From assembly GCF_947179165.1 (NCBI RefSeq), contig NC_077237.1, positions 88,884,341 to 88,948,340 of the forward strand: DNA of 64,000 nucleotides, read 5' to 3'. The notes under the pieces were generated by a model that ran no database searches, had not been told where the DNA came from, and was given only the letters and a program-made list of their open reading frames with translations. Positions 1 through 11,914 of the stretch are shown piece after piece; positions within the stretch are counted from its first letter, which is position 1, and each line of letters begins with the position of its first letter. Position numbers and translations under genes: made by a program. Source of the DNA: Solanum dulcamara (taxonomy: Eukaryota; Streptophyta; Magnoliopsida; Solanales; Solanaceae).

Positions 1-449
1 ACGCCCCCCCGGAACGTAAAAAACTCAGTGGGCTAACACACACGAAAAACTTGCAAAATTGCCTAATTTCTATTGCGTCGCCAATAAAATGCTCCTAAAT
101 CTCTCTAAAGCGCCGCCGGGGCTACTGGAGTCGTTCCCCAGGTCGTTACAGATGCTACTATGGAAGAATACAAGAAATTTTGACCCGGACCCCCGGCTAC
201 TAAAAAATCCGTGGGTTAACACACACGAAAATCTGGCAAAATCACCTAATTCCTGCTGCGTCGCCAATAAAATGCTCCTAAACCCCTCTATAGCGTTGTC
301 GGGGCTATTGTAGTCGTTCCCTAGGTCGTTACGGACGCTAATATGGAAAAATCCAATAAAATTTAACCTGGACCCCTGGCACTTAAAAAATCTATGGGCT
401 AACACACATGAAAAACTGGTAAAATCGCCTAATTCCTATAGCATCGCCA

Positions 450-980
450 ATAAAATGCTCCTAAACCCCTCTAGAGCGTCGTCGGGGCTACTGGAGTCGT
501 TCCCTAGGTCGTTACGGATGCTACTATGGAAGAATACAAGAAAATTTGACCCGGAACCCCGGCGCCTAAAAAATCCATAGGGTAACACACACGAAAAACT
601 GGCAAAATCTCCTAATTCCTATTGCGTTGCCAATAAAATGCTGCTAAACCCCAATATAGCACCGTCGGGGCTACTAAAGTCATTCTCCCGGTCGTTACGG
701 ATGGTACTATGGAATAAATCAAGAAAATTCGACCTGAACCCCCGACACCTAAAAGATCTGTGGGCTAACACACACGAAAAAGTGGCAAAATTGCTTAATT
801 CCTATTGCACCACCAATAAAATACTCCTAAATCCCTCTAAAGCACCGTCGGGGCTACTGGAGTCGTTCCCTAGGTCGTTACGTATGCTACTATGGAAGAA
901 TACAAGAAAATTTGACTCGGACCCCTGACACCTAAAAAATCCGTGGGCTAACACACACGAAAAACTTGCAAAATCGCCTA
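450..980 (+). repeat. L cassette, copy 1 of 4
   Basis: A run of about three monomers with a private order of variants: CCTCTAGAGCGTCGTCGG, then ATGCTGCTAAACCCCAATAT at 638, then CACCTAAAAGATCTGTGGGC. The same order recurs near 2606, 4986 and 14287. The ATGCTGCTAAAC landmarks lie at 638, 2794, 5174 and 14475, so the copies are 2156, 2380 and 9301 bases apart. This multi-monomer order cannot arise from single-monomer duplication; a block was copied. Confidence 0.8.
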
Positions 981-2424
981 ATTCCTATTGCGTCGCCAAT
1001 AAAATGCTCCTTAACCCCTCCAAAGCGCAGCCACGGCTACTAGAGTCATTCCCTAGGTCGTTACGGATGCTACAATGGAAGAATCCAAGAAAAATTGACT
1101 CGAACTCCCGGCACCTAAAAAATCTGTGGGTTAACACACACGAAAAACTGGCAAAATCGCCTAATTCCTATTACGTCGCTAATAAAATGTTCCTAAATCC
1201 CTCTATAGTGCCGCCGGGGCTACTGGAGTCGTTCCCCAGGTCGTTACAGACGCAACTATGGAAGAATCCAAGAAAAAATTCGACCCGGACCCCCGGCACC
1301 TAAAAAATCTATGGGCTAACACACACGAAAAACTGGCAAAATCGCCTAATTCCTGCTGCGTCACCAATAAAATGCTCCTAAACCCCTCTAAAGCGCCGCC
1401 GGGGCTACTGGAGTCGTTCCCCAGGTCATTACGGACGCTACTATGAAAGAATACAAGAAACTTTGACCCGAACCCCTGGTACCTAAAATATCTGTGGGCT
1501 AATGCACACGAAAAAGTGGCAAAATTGCTTAATTCCTATTGCGCCACCAATAAAATGCTCCTAAACCCCTCTATAGAGCCATCGGGGCTACTGAAGTCGT
1601 TCCCCGGGTCGTTATGGATGCTACAATGGAATAATCCAAGAAATTTAGACACAGCCCCTCGGAACGAAAAAATCTGTGGGCTAACACACACAAAAAACTT
1701 GCAAAATCGTCTAATTCTTATTGTGTCACTAATAAAATGCTCCTGAACCCCTCCAAAGAGCAGCCAGGGCTACTAGAGTCGTTCCCTAAGTCGTTACGGA
1801 TGCTATAATGGAAGAATCCAAGAAAGATTGACTCGAACCCCCGGCACCTAAAAAATCTGTGGGTTAACACATACGAAAAACTGGCAAAATCGCCTAATTC
1901 CTATTGCGTCGCTAATAAAATGTTCCTAAATCCCTCTATAGTGCCTCCGGGGCTACTGGAGTCGTTCCCCAGGTCGTTACGGACGCTACTATGGAAAAAT
2001 CCAAGAAAGTTTCGACCCGGACCCCCGGCACCTAAAAAATCCGTGGGCTAACACACACGAAAAACTGGCAAAATCGCCTAATTCCTGCTGCGTCACTAAT
2101 AAAATGCTCCTAAACCCCTCTAAAGCGTCGTCGGGGCTACTAGAGTCGTTCCCCAGGTCGTTACGGACGCTACTATGGAAGAATCCAAGAAATTTTGACC
2201 CGGACCCCCGGCACCTAAAAATTTTGTGGGCTAATACACACGAAAAACTGGCAAAATCCCCTAATTCCTAATGCGTCGCCAATAAATTGCTCCTAAACCC
2301 CTCCATAGCACCTCTAGGGCTACTGGAGTCGTTCCCCGGGTCGTTACAGACGCTACTATTGAATAATCCAAGAAGATTCGACCCGAACCCCCGGTACCTA
2401 AAATATCTGTGGGCTAATACACAC

Positions 2425-2475
2425 GAAAAAGTGGTAAATTGGCTAATTTCTATTGCGGGGCTACTGTAGTCGTTC
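2425..2475 (+). repeat. Half-deleted monomer junction in L
   Basis: CTAATTTCTATTGCGGGGCTACTG joins the 3' part of one monomer to the GC-rich core of the next and skips about 50 bases (CCAATAAAATGCTCCTAAAC and the following CCCTCTATAG). GCG/TCGGGG-type sequence occurs on both sides of the missing piece, so short-homology deletion is likely. Confidence 0.7.
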
Positions 2476-2605
2476 CCTAGGTCGTTACGGACGCTAATAT
2501 GGAAAAATCCAATAAAATATAACCTGGACCCCCGGCACCTAAAAAATCTATGGGCTAACATACATGAAAAACTGGCAAAATCTCCTAATTCCTATTGCAT
2601 CGCCA

Positions 2606-3040
2606 ATAAAATGCTCCTAAACCCCTCTAGAGCGTCGTCGGGGCTACTGGAGTCGTTCCCTAGGTCGTTACGGATGCTACTGTGGAAGAATCCAAGAAAA
2701 TTTGACCCGGAACCCCGGCGCCTAAAAAATCCATAGGGTAACACACACGAAAAACTGGCAAAATCTCCTAATTCCTATTGCGTTGCCAATAAAATGCTGC
2801 TAAACCCCAATATAGCACCGTCGGGGCTACTAGATTCATTCTCCTATTCGTTACGGATGCTACTATGAAATAAACCAAGAAAATTCGACCCGCACCCCCG
2901 ACACCTAAAAGATCTGTGGGCTAACACACACGAAAAAGTGGCAAAATTGCTTAATTCCTATTGCGCCACCAATAAAATACTCCTAAATCCCTCTAAAGCA
3001 CCGTCGAGGCTACTGGAGTCGTTCCCTAGGTCGTTACAGA
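2606..3040 (+). repeat. L cassette, copy 2 of 4
   Basis: Second copy of the cassette carrying ATGCTGCTAAACCCCAATAT (here at 2794) and the AAAAGATCTGTGGGC variant. Copy 3 follows 2380 bases later, 13 monomers plus one base. These two also share TTCTCCT(A/G)TTCGTTACGG and a mutated ATGAAATAAA, so they are closer to each other than to copies 1 and 4. Confidence 0.8.
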
Positions 3041-3525
3041 CGCTACTATGGAAAAAAACTAAGAAGATTTGACCCGGACCCCCGGCACCTAAAAAATCTG
3101 TGGGCTAACACACATGAAAAACTGACAAAATCCCCTAATTCCTATTGCGTCGCCAATAAAATGCTCTTAAACCCCTCTATAGCACCTCCGGGGCTACTGG
3201 AGTCATTCCCTAGGTCGTTACGGACGCTACTATGGAAGAATTAAAGAAAATTTGACCCGGACCCCCGGCACCTAAAATATTCATGGGCTAACACACACGA
3301 AAAAGTGGCAAAATTGCTTAATTCCTATTGCGCCGCGAATAAAATGCTCCTACACCCCTCTAAAGCGCTGCTGGGGCTATTGGAGTCATTCCCCAGGTCG
3401 TTACGGATGCTACTATGGAAAAATTCAAGAAAATTTGACTCGGACCCCCTTCAACTAAAAAACTTGTGGGATAACACACAAGAAATACTGGCAAAATCAC
3501 CTAATTCCTATTGCGTCTCCAATAA
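3035..3525 (+). repeat. Displaced duplicate in L, first member
   Basis: About 490 bases that match 8317-8807 at an offset of 5282 bases. Shared private features are ACTATGGAAAAAACTAAGAA (one extra A here), AAACTGACAAAATCCCC, ATGCTCTTAAAC at 3161, CTAAAATATTCATGGGC and GGATAACACACAAGAAATAC. The right part also matches 4195-4572 at an offset of 1098, exactly six monomers. Confidence 0.8.
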
Positions 3526-4194
3526 ATTGTTCCTAAACCCCTATAGCACCTCTGCGGCTACTGGAGTCGTTCCCCGGGTCGTTACGGACGCTACTATTGA
3601 AGAATCCAAGAAGATTCGACCCGAACCCCCGGTACCTAAAATATCTGTGGGCTAATACACACGAAAAAGTGGCAAAATTGCCTAATTCCTATTGCGCCCC
3701 CAATAAAATGCTTCTAAACCCCTCTATAGAGCCGTCAGGGCTCCTAGAGTCGTTCCCCAGGTCGTTACGGATGCTACAATGGAAAAATCCAGGAAATTTA
3801 GACACTCCCCCCCCGAAACGTAAAAAACTCCGTGGGCTAACACACACGAAAAACTTGCAAAATTGCCTAATTCCTATTGCGTCGCCAATAAAATGCTCCT
3901 AAATCCCACTAAAGCGCCGCCGGGGCTACTGGAGTCGTTCCCCAGGTCATTAAGGATGCTACTATGGAAGAATACAAGAAATTTTGACCCGGACCCCCGG
4001 CTCCTAAAAAATCCGTGGGTTAACACACACGAAAAACTGGCAAAATCACCTAATTCCTGCTGCATCGCCAATAAAATGCTCCTAAACCCCTCTATAGCGT
4101 TGTCGGGGCTACTGTAGTCGTTCCCTAGGTCGTTACGGACGCTAATATGGAAAAATCCAATAAAATATAACCTGGACCCCCGGCACCTAAAAAA

Positions 4195-4572
4195 TCTATG
4201 GGCTAACACACATGAAAAACTGACAAAATCCCCTAATTCCTATTGCGTCGCCAATAAAATGCTCTTAAACCCCTCTATAGCACCTCCGGGGCTATTTGAG
4301 TCATTTCCTAGGTCGTTACGGACGCTACTATGGAAGAATCAAAGAAAATTTGACCCGGACCCCCGGCACCTAAAATATTCATGGGCTAACACACACGAAA
4401 AAGTGGCAAAATTGCTTAATTCCTATTGCGCCGCGAATAAAATGCTTCTAAACCTCTCTAAAGCGCTGTTGGGGCTATTGGAGTCATTCCCCAGGTCGTT
4501 ACGGATGCTACTATGGAAAAATTCAAGAAAATTTGACTCGGACCCCCTTCAACTAAAAAACTTGTGGGATAA
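4195..4572 (+). repeat. Displaced duplicate in L, second member
   Basis: A two-monomer segment with ATGCTCTTAAAC at 4259, CTAAAATATTCATGGGC and GACTCGGACCCCCTTCAAC. It matches 8379-8756 at an offset of 4184 and the 3.1-3.5 kb copy at an offset of 1098. On both sides the sequence switches abruptly to other variants, so the segment looks inserted or exchanged by recombination inside the array. Confidence 0.75.
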
Positions 4573-4624
4573 CACACACGAAAAACTGGCAAAATCACCT
4601 AATTCCTGCTACATCGCCAATAAA

Positions 4625-4990
4625 ATGCTCCTAAACCCCTCTATAGCGTTGTCGGGGCTACTGTAGTCGTTCTCTAGGTAGTTACGGACGCTAATATGGA
4701 AAAATCCAATAAAATATAACCTGGACCCCCGGCACCTAAAAAATCTATGGGCTAACACACACGAAAAACTGGCAAAATCACCTAATTCCTGCTGCATCGC
4801 CAATAAAATGCTCCTAAACCCCTCTATAGCGTTGTCGGGGCTACTGTAGTCGTTCCCTAGGTCGTTACGGACGCTAATATGGAAAAATCCAATAAAATAT
4901 AACCTGGACCCCCGGCACCTAAAAAATCTATGGGCTAACAGACATGAAAAACTGGCAAAATCTCCTAATTCCTATTGCATCGCCAATAAA
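4625..4990 (+). repeat. Adjacent near-identical monomer pair
   Basis: Two neighbouring monomers starting at 4625 and 4808 are almost identical for about their first 130 bases. Both carry TAGCGTTGTCGGGGCTACTG followed by a TAG and the variant AATATGGAAAAATCCAATAA. Most neighbours in this block are far more different from each other, so this pair is a recent single-monomer duplication. Related copies of the same variant lie near 282 and 4077. Confidence 0.7.
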
Positions 4991-5640
4991 ATGCTCCTAA
5001 ACCCCTCTAGAGCGTCGTCGGGGCTACTGGAGTCGTTCCCTAGGTCGTTACGGATGCTACTGTGGAAGAATCCAAGAAAATTTGACCCGGAACCCCGGCG
5101 CCTAAAAAATCCGTAGGGTAACACACACGAAAAACTGGCAAAATCTCCTAATTCCTATTGCGTTGCCAATAAAATGCTGCTAAACCCCAATATAGCACCG
5201 TCGGGGCTACTAGATTCATTCTCCTGTTCGTTACGGATGCTACTATGAAATAAATCAAGAAAATTCGACCCGCACCCCCGACACCTAAAAGATCTGTGGG
5301 CTAACACACACGAAAAAGTGGCAAAATTGCTTAATTCCTATTGCGCCACCAATAAAATACTCCTAAATCCCTCTAAAGCACCGTCGGGGCTACTGGAGTC
5401 GTTCCCTAGGTCGTTACGTATGCTACTATGGAAGAATACAAGAAAATTTGACTCGGACCCCTAGCACCTAAATAATCCGTGGGCTAACACACATGAAAAA
5501 CTGGCAAAATCGCCTAATTTCTATTGTGTCGCAAATAAAATGATCCTAAACCCCCCTAAAGCGCCGCTGGAGCTACTGGAGTCGTTCTCCAGGTCGTAAC
5601 GGACTCTACTATGGAAGAAATCAAGAAATTTCGACCCGAA
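4986..5640 (+). repeat. L cassette, copy 3 of 4, extended form
   Basis: Third copy (landmark ATGCTGCTAAAC at 5174). It continues for about 650 bases in parallel with 14287-14941, including a monomer with ATTGTGTCGCAAATAAAATG followed by ATCC and one with GGAGCTACTGGAGTCGTTC and TCTACTATGGAAGAAATCAA. This is the longest match of the family within block L. Confidence 0.8.
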
Positions 5641-6094
5641 CCCCCGGTACCTAAAAATCCGTGGGCTAACACATACAAAAAACTAGCAAAATTGTCTAAT
5701 TCCTATTGCGTCGCCAATAAAATGCTCCTTAACCTCTCTATTGCACCGCCGGGGCTACTGGAGTCGTTCCCAGGTCGCTACGGATGCTACTATGGAAGAA
5801 TCCAAGAAAATTTGACCCGAACCCCCGGCACCTAAAAAATTTGTGGATTAACACATACGAAAAACTAGCAAAATTGCCTAATTCCTATTGCGTCTCTAAT
5901 AAAATGTTCCTAAATCCCTCTATAGCGCCGCCGGAGCTACTGGAGTCGTTCCCAAGGTCGTTACGGATGCTACTATGGAAGAATCCAAGAACATTCGACC
6001 CAGACCCCCGGCACCTAAAATATCCGTGGGCTAACACACATGAAAAAGTGGAAAAATTGCTTAATTCCTATTGCGCCGTCAATAAAATGCTCTT

Positions 6095-6125
6095 TAACAC
6101 CTCTAAAGTCGTTCCCAGGTCGTTA
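6095..6125 (+). repeat. Short internal deletion in one monomer of L
   Basis: CCTCTAAAGTCGTTCCCAGG lacks the usual GCGCCGCCGGGGCTACTGGA between CTAAA and GTCGTT, a loss of about 27 bases. The ends share AG/GTCG-like bases. Confidence 0.65.
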
Positions 6126-8316
6126 CGGATGCTACTATGGAAGAATTCAAGAATATTTTACCCGAACCCCCTTCACCTAAAAAATCTGTGGGCTAACACA
6201 CAAGAAATACTGGCAAAATTGCCTAATTCCTATTGCGTCGCCAATAAAATGCTCTTAAACCCCTCTATAGCACCGCTGGGGCTACTGGAGCCTTTCCCCA
6301 GGTCGTTATGGACGCTATTATGGAAGAATATAAGAAAATTCGACACAGACCACTGGCACGTAAAAAATCTGTGGGCTAACACATATGAAAAACTGGAAAA
6401 ATTACCTAATTTCTATTGCGTCTCTAATAAAATGATCATAAACCCATCTAAAGCACCGCCGGGGCTACTGGAGTCGTTCCCCAGGTCGTTATGGATGCTA
6501 CTATGCAAGAATCCAACAAAATTCGACCCAGACCCCCGGCACCTAAAATATCTGTGGGCTAACACAAGAAAAAGTTGCAAAATGGCTTAATTCCTATTGT
6601 GTCTCCAATAGAATGCTCCTATACCCCTCTAAAGCACCGCCGGGGCTACTGGAGTCATTCCCCAGGTTGTTACAGACGCTACTATGGAAGAATCCAAGAA
6701 AATTTGACCCGGACCCCCGACACCTAAAAAATCCATAGGCTAACACACACGAAAAAACTGGCAAAATCTCCTAATTTCTATTGCATCACTAATAAAATGC
6801 TCCTAAACTCCTCTAAAGCGTCACCGGGGCTACTGGAGTCGTTTCCCAAGTCGTTATGGATGCTACTATGGTAGAATCCAAGAAAATTTGACCCGAACCC
6901 TCGACACGTAAAAAATCCATGGGTTAACACACACGAAAAACTGGCAAAATCGCCTAATTCCTATTATATCGCCAATAAAATGCTCCTAAATCCCTCTATA
7001 GCGCCGCTAGGGCTACTGGAGTCGTTCCTAGGTCGCTACGGACGCTACAATGGAAGAATCCAAGAAAATTCTACCCGAACCCCAGGCACCTAAAAAATCC
7101 GTGGGCTAATACACACGAAAAATTGGCAAAATCGCCTAATTCCTATTACGTCACCAATAAAATACTCCTATACCCCTCTAAAGCGCCATCGGGGATACTA
7201 GAGTCATTTTCCAGGTCATTACGGACGCTACTATGGAAGAATCCAAGAAAATTTTACCTAGACCCCCGGCACCTAAAAAATCCGTGGGCTAACACACACG
7301 AAAAATAAGCAAAATCTCCTAAATTCTATTGCGTCGCCAATAAAATGCTCCTAAACCCCTCTATAGCACCGTCGGGGCTACTGGAGTCGTTCTTCATGTC
7401 GTTATAGACGCTACTATGGAACAATCCAAGAAAATTTGACCCGGACCCCCGGCACCTAAAAAATCCGTGGGCTAACATATATGAAAAACTGGCCAAATCG
7501 CCTAATTCCTATTGCGTCGTCAATAAAATGCTCTTAAACACCTCTAAAGTGCCGCCGGGGATACTAGAGTCGTTCCCCAGGGCGTTACGGATGCTACTAT
7601 TGAAGAATCCAATAAAATTCGACTCGTACCCTCGGTACCTAAAATATCCGTGGGCTAATACACATGAAAATGTGGCAAAATTGCCTAATTCCTATTGCGC
7701 CCCCAATAAAATGCTTCTAAACCCCTCTATAGAGCCGTCGGGGCTACTAGAGTCGTTCCCCAGGTCGTTATAGATGCTACAATGAAAGAATCCAAGAAAT
7801 TTAGATACGTCCCCCCAGAACGTAAAAAATCCGTGGGATAACACACACGAAAAACTTGAGAAATCGCCTAATTCCTATTGCGTCGCCAATAAAATATTCC
7901 TGAACCACTCCAAAGCGTCGTCGGCGCTACTGGAATCTTTCCCTACGTCATTACGGATGCTACTATGGAAGAATCCAAGAAAATTTGACCCGAACCCCTG
8001 GCACCTAAAAAATCCGTGTGTTAACACACACGAAAAACTTGCAAAATCACCTAATTCCTATTGCGTCGCCAATAAAATGTTCCTAAATCCCTCTATAGTG
8101 CCGCCGGGGCTACTAGAGTCGTTCCACAGGTCATTGCGGATGCTATTATGGAAGAATCCAAGAAAATTCGACCTGGACCCCCGGCACCTAAAAAATCCGT
8201 GGGCTAACACACAAACAAAACTGGCAAAATCGTCTAATTCCTACTGCGACGCCAATAAAATGCTCCTAAGCCACTCTAAAGCGCCGCCGGGGCTACTGTA
8301 GTCGTTCCCCAGGTCG

Positions 8317-8807
8317 TTACAGACGCTACTATGGAAAAAACTAAGAAGATTTGACCCGGACCCCCGGCACCTAAAAAATCTGTGGGCTAACACACATGAA
8401 AAACTGACAAAATCCCCTAATTCCTATTGCGTCGCCAATAAAATGCTCTTAAACCCCTCTATAGCACCTCCGGGGCTACTGGAGTCATTCCCTAGGTCGT
8501 TACGGACGCTACTATGGAAGAATCAAAGAAAATTTGACCCGGACCCCCGGCACCTAAAATATTCATGGGCTAACACACACGAAAAAGTGGCAAAATTGCT
8601 TAATTCCTATTGCGCCGCGAATAAAATGCTCCTAAACCCCTCTAAAGCGCTGCTGGGGCTATTGGAGTCATTCCCCAGGTCGTTACGGATGCTACTATGG
8701 AAAAATTCAAGAAAATTTGACTCGGACCCCCTTCAAATAAAAAACTTGTGGGATAACACACAAGAAATACTGGCATAATCACCTAATTCCTATTGCGTCT
8801 CCAATAA
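8317..8807 (+). repeat. Displaced duplicate in L, third member
   Basis: Third copy of the AAACTGACAAAATCCCC ... GGATAACACACAAGAAATAC segment (landmark ATGCTCTTAAAC at 8443). It is nearly identical to 3035-3525, with differences such as TCAAATAAA for TCAACTAAA and GGCATAATC for GGCAAAATC. Confidence 0.8.
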
Positions 8808-10469
8808 AATACTCCTAAACCCCTCTAAAGAGCCGCCGAGGCTACTAAAGTCGTTCCCCAGGTCGTTACGGATGCTATTGTAGAAGAATCCAAGAAAATT
8901 TGACCCGAACCCCCGACACGTAAAATATCTGTGGGCTAACACACACGAAAAACTGGCAAAATAGCCTAATTCCTATTGCGTCGCAAATAAGATGCTCCTA
9001 AACCCCACTATAGCACCGCCGAGGATACTGGAGTCATTACACAGGTCGTTACGGATGCTACTCTGGAAGAAATCAAGAAAATTCGACCCAGACCCCCGGT
9101 TACTAAAAATTTAGTGGGCTAACACACACGAAAAATTAGCAAAATTGCCTAATTCCTATTGCGTCTCCATTAAAATGCTCCTAAACCCCTCTAAAGGGAC
9201 GCTGGGGCTATTGGAGTCGTTCCCCAGGTCGTTACGGATGCTACTATGGAAGAATCCAAGAAATTCTGACCAGAATCCCCGACACCTAAAAAATCCGTGG
9301 GTTAACACACATGAAAAACTGGCAAAATCGCCTAATTCCTATTACATCACCAAGAAAATGCTCCTAAATCCCTTTATAGCCCCGTCGGGGCTACTGGAGT
9401 CGTTCCCCAGGTCGTTAAAGATGCTACTATGGAAGAATCCAAGAAAATTCGACCCGGACCCCCGGCACCTAAAAATTCTGTGGGCTAACATACACGAAAA
9501 ACTGGCAAAATCGCCTAATTCCTATTGCGTGCCAATAAAATGCTCCTATACCCCTCCAAAGCGCTGTCGGGGCTACTGTAGTCGTTCTCCAGGTCGTTAC
9601 AGACTCTACTACGGAAGAATCCAAGAAAATTTGACCTGGACTCCCGGCACCTAAAAAATCTATGGGCTAACACACACGAAACACTGGCAAAATCTCCGAA
9701 TTCCTATTACGTCGCCAATAAAATGCTCCTAAACCCCTCTATAGCACCGTCGGGGCTACTGGAGTCGTTCTCCAGGTTGTTACAAACATTACTATGGAAG
9801 AATCCAAGAAAATTCGACCCGGACCCCTCGCACCTAAAAAATCCTTGCGATAACACACACGAAAAACTGGCAAAATTGCCTAATTCCTAATGCATCGTTA
9901 ATAAAATGCTCCTATACCCCTCTAAAGAATCGTCGGGGCTACTAGAGTCATTCATCAGGTCGTTACTGACGCTACTATAGAAGAATCTAAGAAATTTTGA
10001 CACGGACCCCCGGCACCTAAAAAATCCATGGGCTAACACACACGAAAACTGGCAAAATCTCCTAATTTCTATTGCATTGCCAATAAAATGCTCCTAAACC
10101 CCTCTATAGCATCGTCAGGGCTTCTGGAGTCGTTCCCCAGGTCGTTACGGACGATACTATGGAAGAATCGAAGAAAATTTGACTCGGACCCCTGGCACCT
10201 AAAAAATCTGTGGGCTAACACACAAGAAATATTGGCAAAATCGCCTAATTCCTATTGCGTCTCCAATAAAATGCTCCTAAACCCTTCTAAAGCACCTCTG
10301 GGGATATTGGAGTCGTTCCCCAGGTCGTTATGGATGCTACTGTGGAAGAATCCAAGAAAATATGACCCGGCCCCCCGGCACCTAAAATATCCGTGTGCTA
10401 ACACACATGAAAAAGTTGCAAAATTGCTTAATTCCTATTGCACCGCCAATAAAATGCTCTTTAACACCT

Positions 10470-10730
10470 CTAAAGCGCCGCTGGAGCTACTGGAGTCGTT
10501 ATCCAGGTCGTAACGGACTCTACTATGGAAGAAATCAAGAAAATTCAACCCGGACCCCCGGTACCTAAAAATTCTAAGGGCTAACACACACGAAAAACTG
10601 GCAAAATTGCCTAATTCCTATTATGTCGCCAATAAAATGCTCCTAAACCCCTTTATTGCACCACCGGGATTACTGGAGTCGTTCCCCAGGTCGTTACGGA
10701 CGCTACTATGGAAGAAATAAAGAAAAATCG
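10470..10730 (+). repeat. Four-monomer-step duplication, first copy
   Basis: This segment and 11200-11460 share the variants GGAGCTACTGGAGTCGTTAT, TCCAGGTCGTAACGGACTCT, AAAATTCAACCCG, CCTATTATGTCGCC and CACCACCGGGATTACTGG. The offset is 730 bases, four monomers less two bases. Confidence 0.78.
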
Positions 10731-11199
10731 ACCTAGACCCCCGGGACCTAAAAATTTGTGGGTTAACACACACGAAAAACTAGCAAAATCATCCAATTCC
10801 TATTGCATCGCCAATAAAATGCTCCTTAACCCCTCTAAAGCATCGTCGGGGCTACTAGAGTCGTTCCCCAGGTCGTTGCGGATGCTACTATGGAAAAATC
10901 GAAGAAAATTTGACCTGGACCCCCCGGCGCCTAAAATATCTGTGGGCTAACACACAAGAAATACTGGCAAAATCGCCTAATTAATATTGCGTCGCCAATA
11001 AAATGCTCCTAAACCCCTCTATAGCGCCGCCGTGGCCACTTGAGTCGTTTCCTAGATCGTTACGGACGCTACTATGGAAGAATACAAGAAAATTTGACTC
11101 GGACCCCCGGCACCTAAAAAATCCGTGGGCTAACACACACAAAACTGGCAAAATCGCCTAATTCCTATTGCATCGCAAATAAAATGATCCTAAACCCTT

Positions 11200-11460
11200 C
11201 TAAAGTACCGCTGGAGCTACTGGAGTCGTTATCCAGGTCGTAACGGACTCTACTATGGAGGAAATCAAGAAAATTCAACCCGTACCCCCGGTACCTAAAA
11301 ATTCTATGGGCTAACACACACGAAAAACTGGCAAAATTGCCTAATTCCTATTATGTCGCCAATAAAATGCTCCTAAACCCCTCTATTGCACCACCGGGAT
11401 TACTGGAGTCGTTCCACAGGTCGTTACGGACGTTACTATGGAAGAAATAAAGAAAAATCG
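11200..11460 (+). repeat. Four-monomer-step duplication, second copy
   Basis: Partner of 10470-10730 at an offset of 730 bases. The copies differ at a few positions, for example ATCTATGG-type versus ATTCTAAGG-type spacer bases and a CACAGG for CCCAGG change near 11412. Confidence 0.78.
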
Positions 11461-11731
11461 ACCCAGAGCCCTAAAACCTAAAAATTCGTGGGTTAACACA
11501 CACAAACAACTAGCAAAATCGCCTAATTCCTATTGCGTCACTAATAAAATGCTCCTGAACCCCTCTAAAGCACCGTTGGGGCTACAGGAGTCGTTCCCTA
11601 GGTCGTTACGGACTCTACAATGGAAGAATCCAATAAAATGTTACCTGAACCCCCGGCACCTAAAAAATCCGAGGGTTAACACACACAAAAAACTGGCAAA
11701 ATCGCCTAATTCCTATTGCGTCACCAATAAA

Positions 11732-11914
11732 ATGCTCCTAAACCCCTCTATAGTGCTGCCAGGGCTACTGGAGTCGTTCCCCAGGTCGTTACAGACGCTA
11801 CTATGGAAGAATCCAAGAAAATTCGACCCGGACCCCCGGCACCTAAAAAATCCATGGGCTAACACACACGAAAAACTGGAAAAATCACCTAATTCGTACT
11901 GCGTCGCCAATAAA
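11732..11914 (+). repeat. Representative 183-bp satellite monomer
   Basis: One full monomer close to my eye-built consensus, given as a reference unit; the start at ATGCTCCTAAAC is arbitrary. In order it holds the telomere-like CCTAAACCC (monomer positions 6-14), a GC-rich core (about 23-33), GTCGTT twice 13 bases apart (about 43 and 56), GCTACT twice 34 bases apart (about 33 and 67), GACCCGGACCCCCGG (about 94-108), an A-tract (about 114-119), an alternating ACACACAC tract (about 130-138) and two more A-rich tracts (about 140-153 and 179-183). The eye-built consensus is about 52% GC with about 15 CpG sites. Confidence 0.9.

Noticed and set aside
5784..6590. Plus-strand open frame of 268 codons in block L
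   Set aside because: Translated satellite; it crosses the internal deletion near 6110 only because that loss happens to be a multiple of three.
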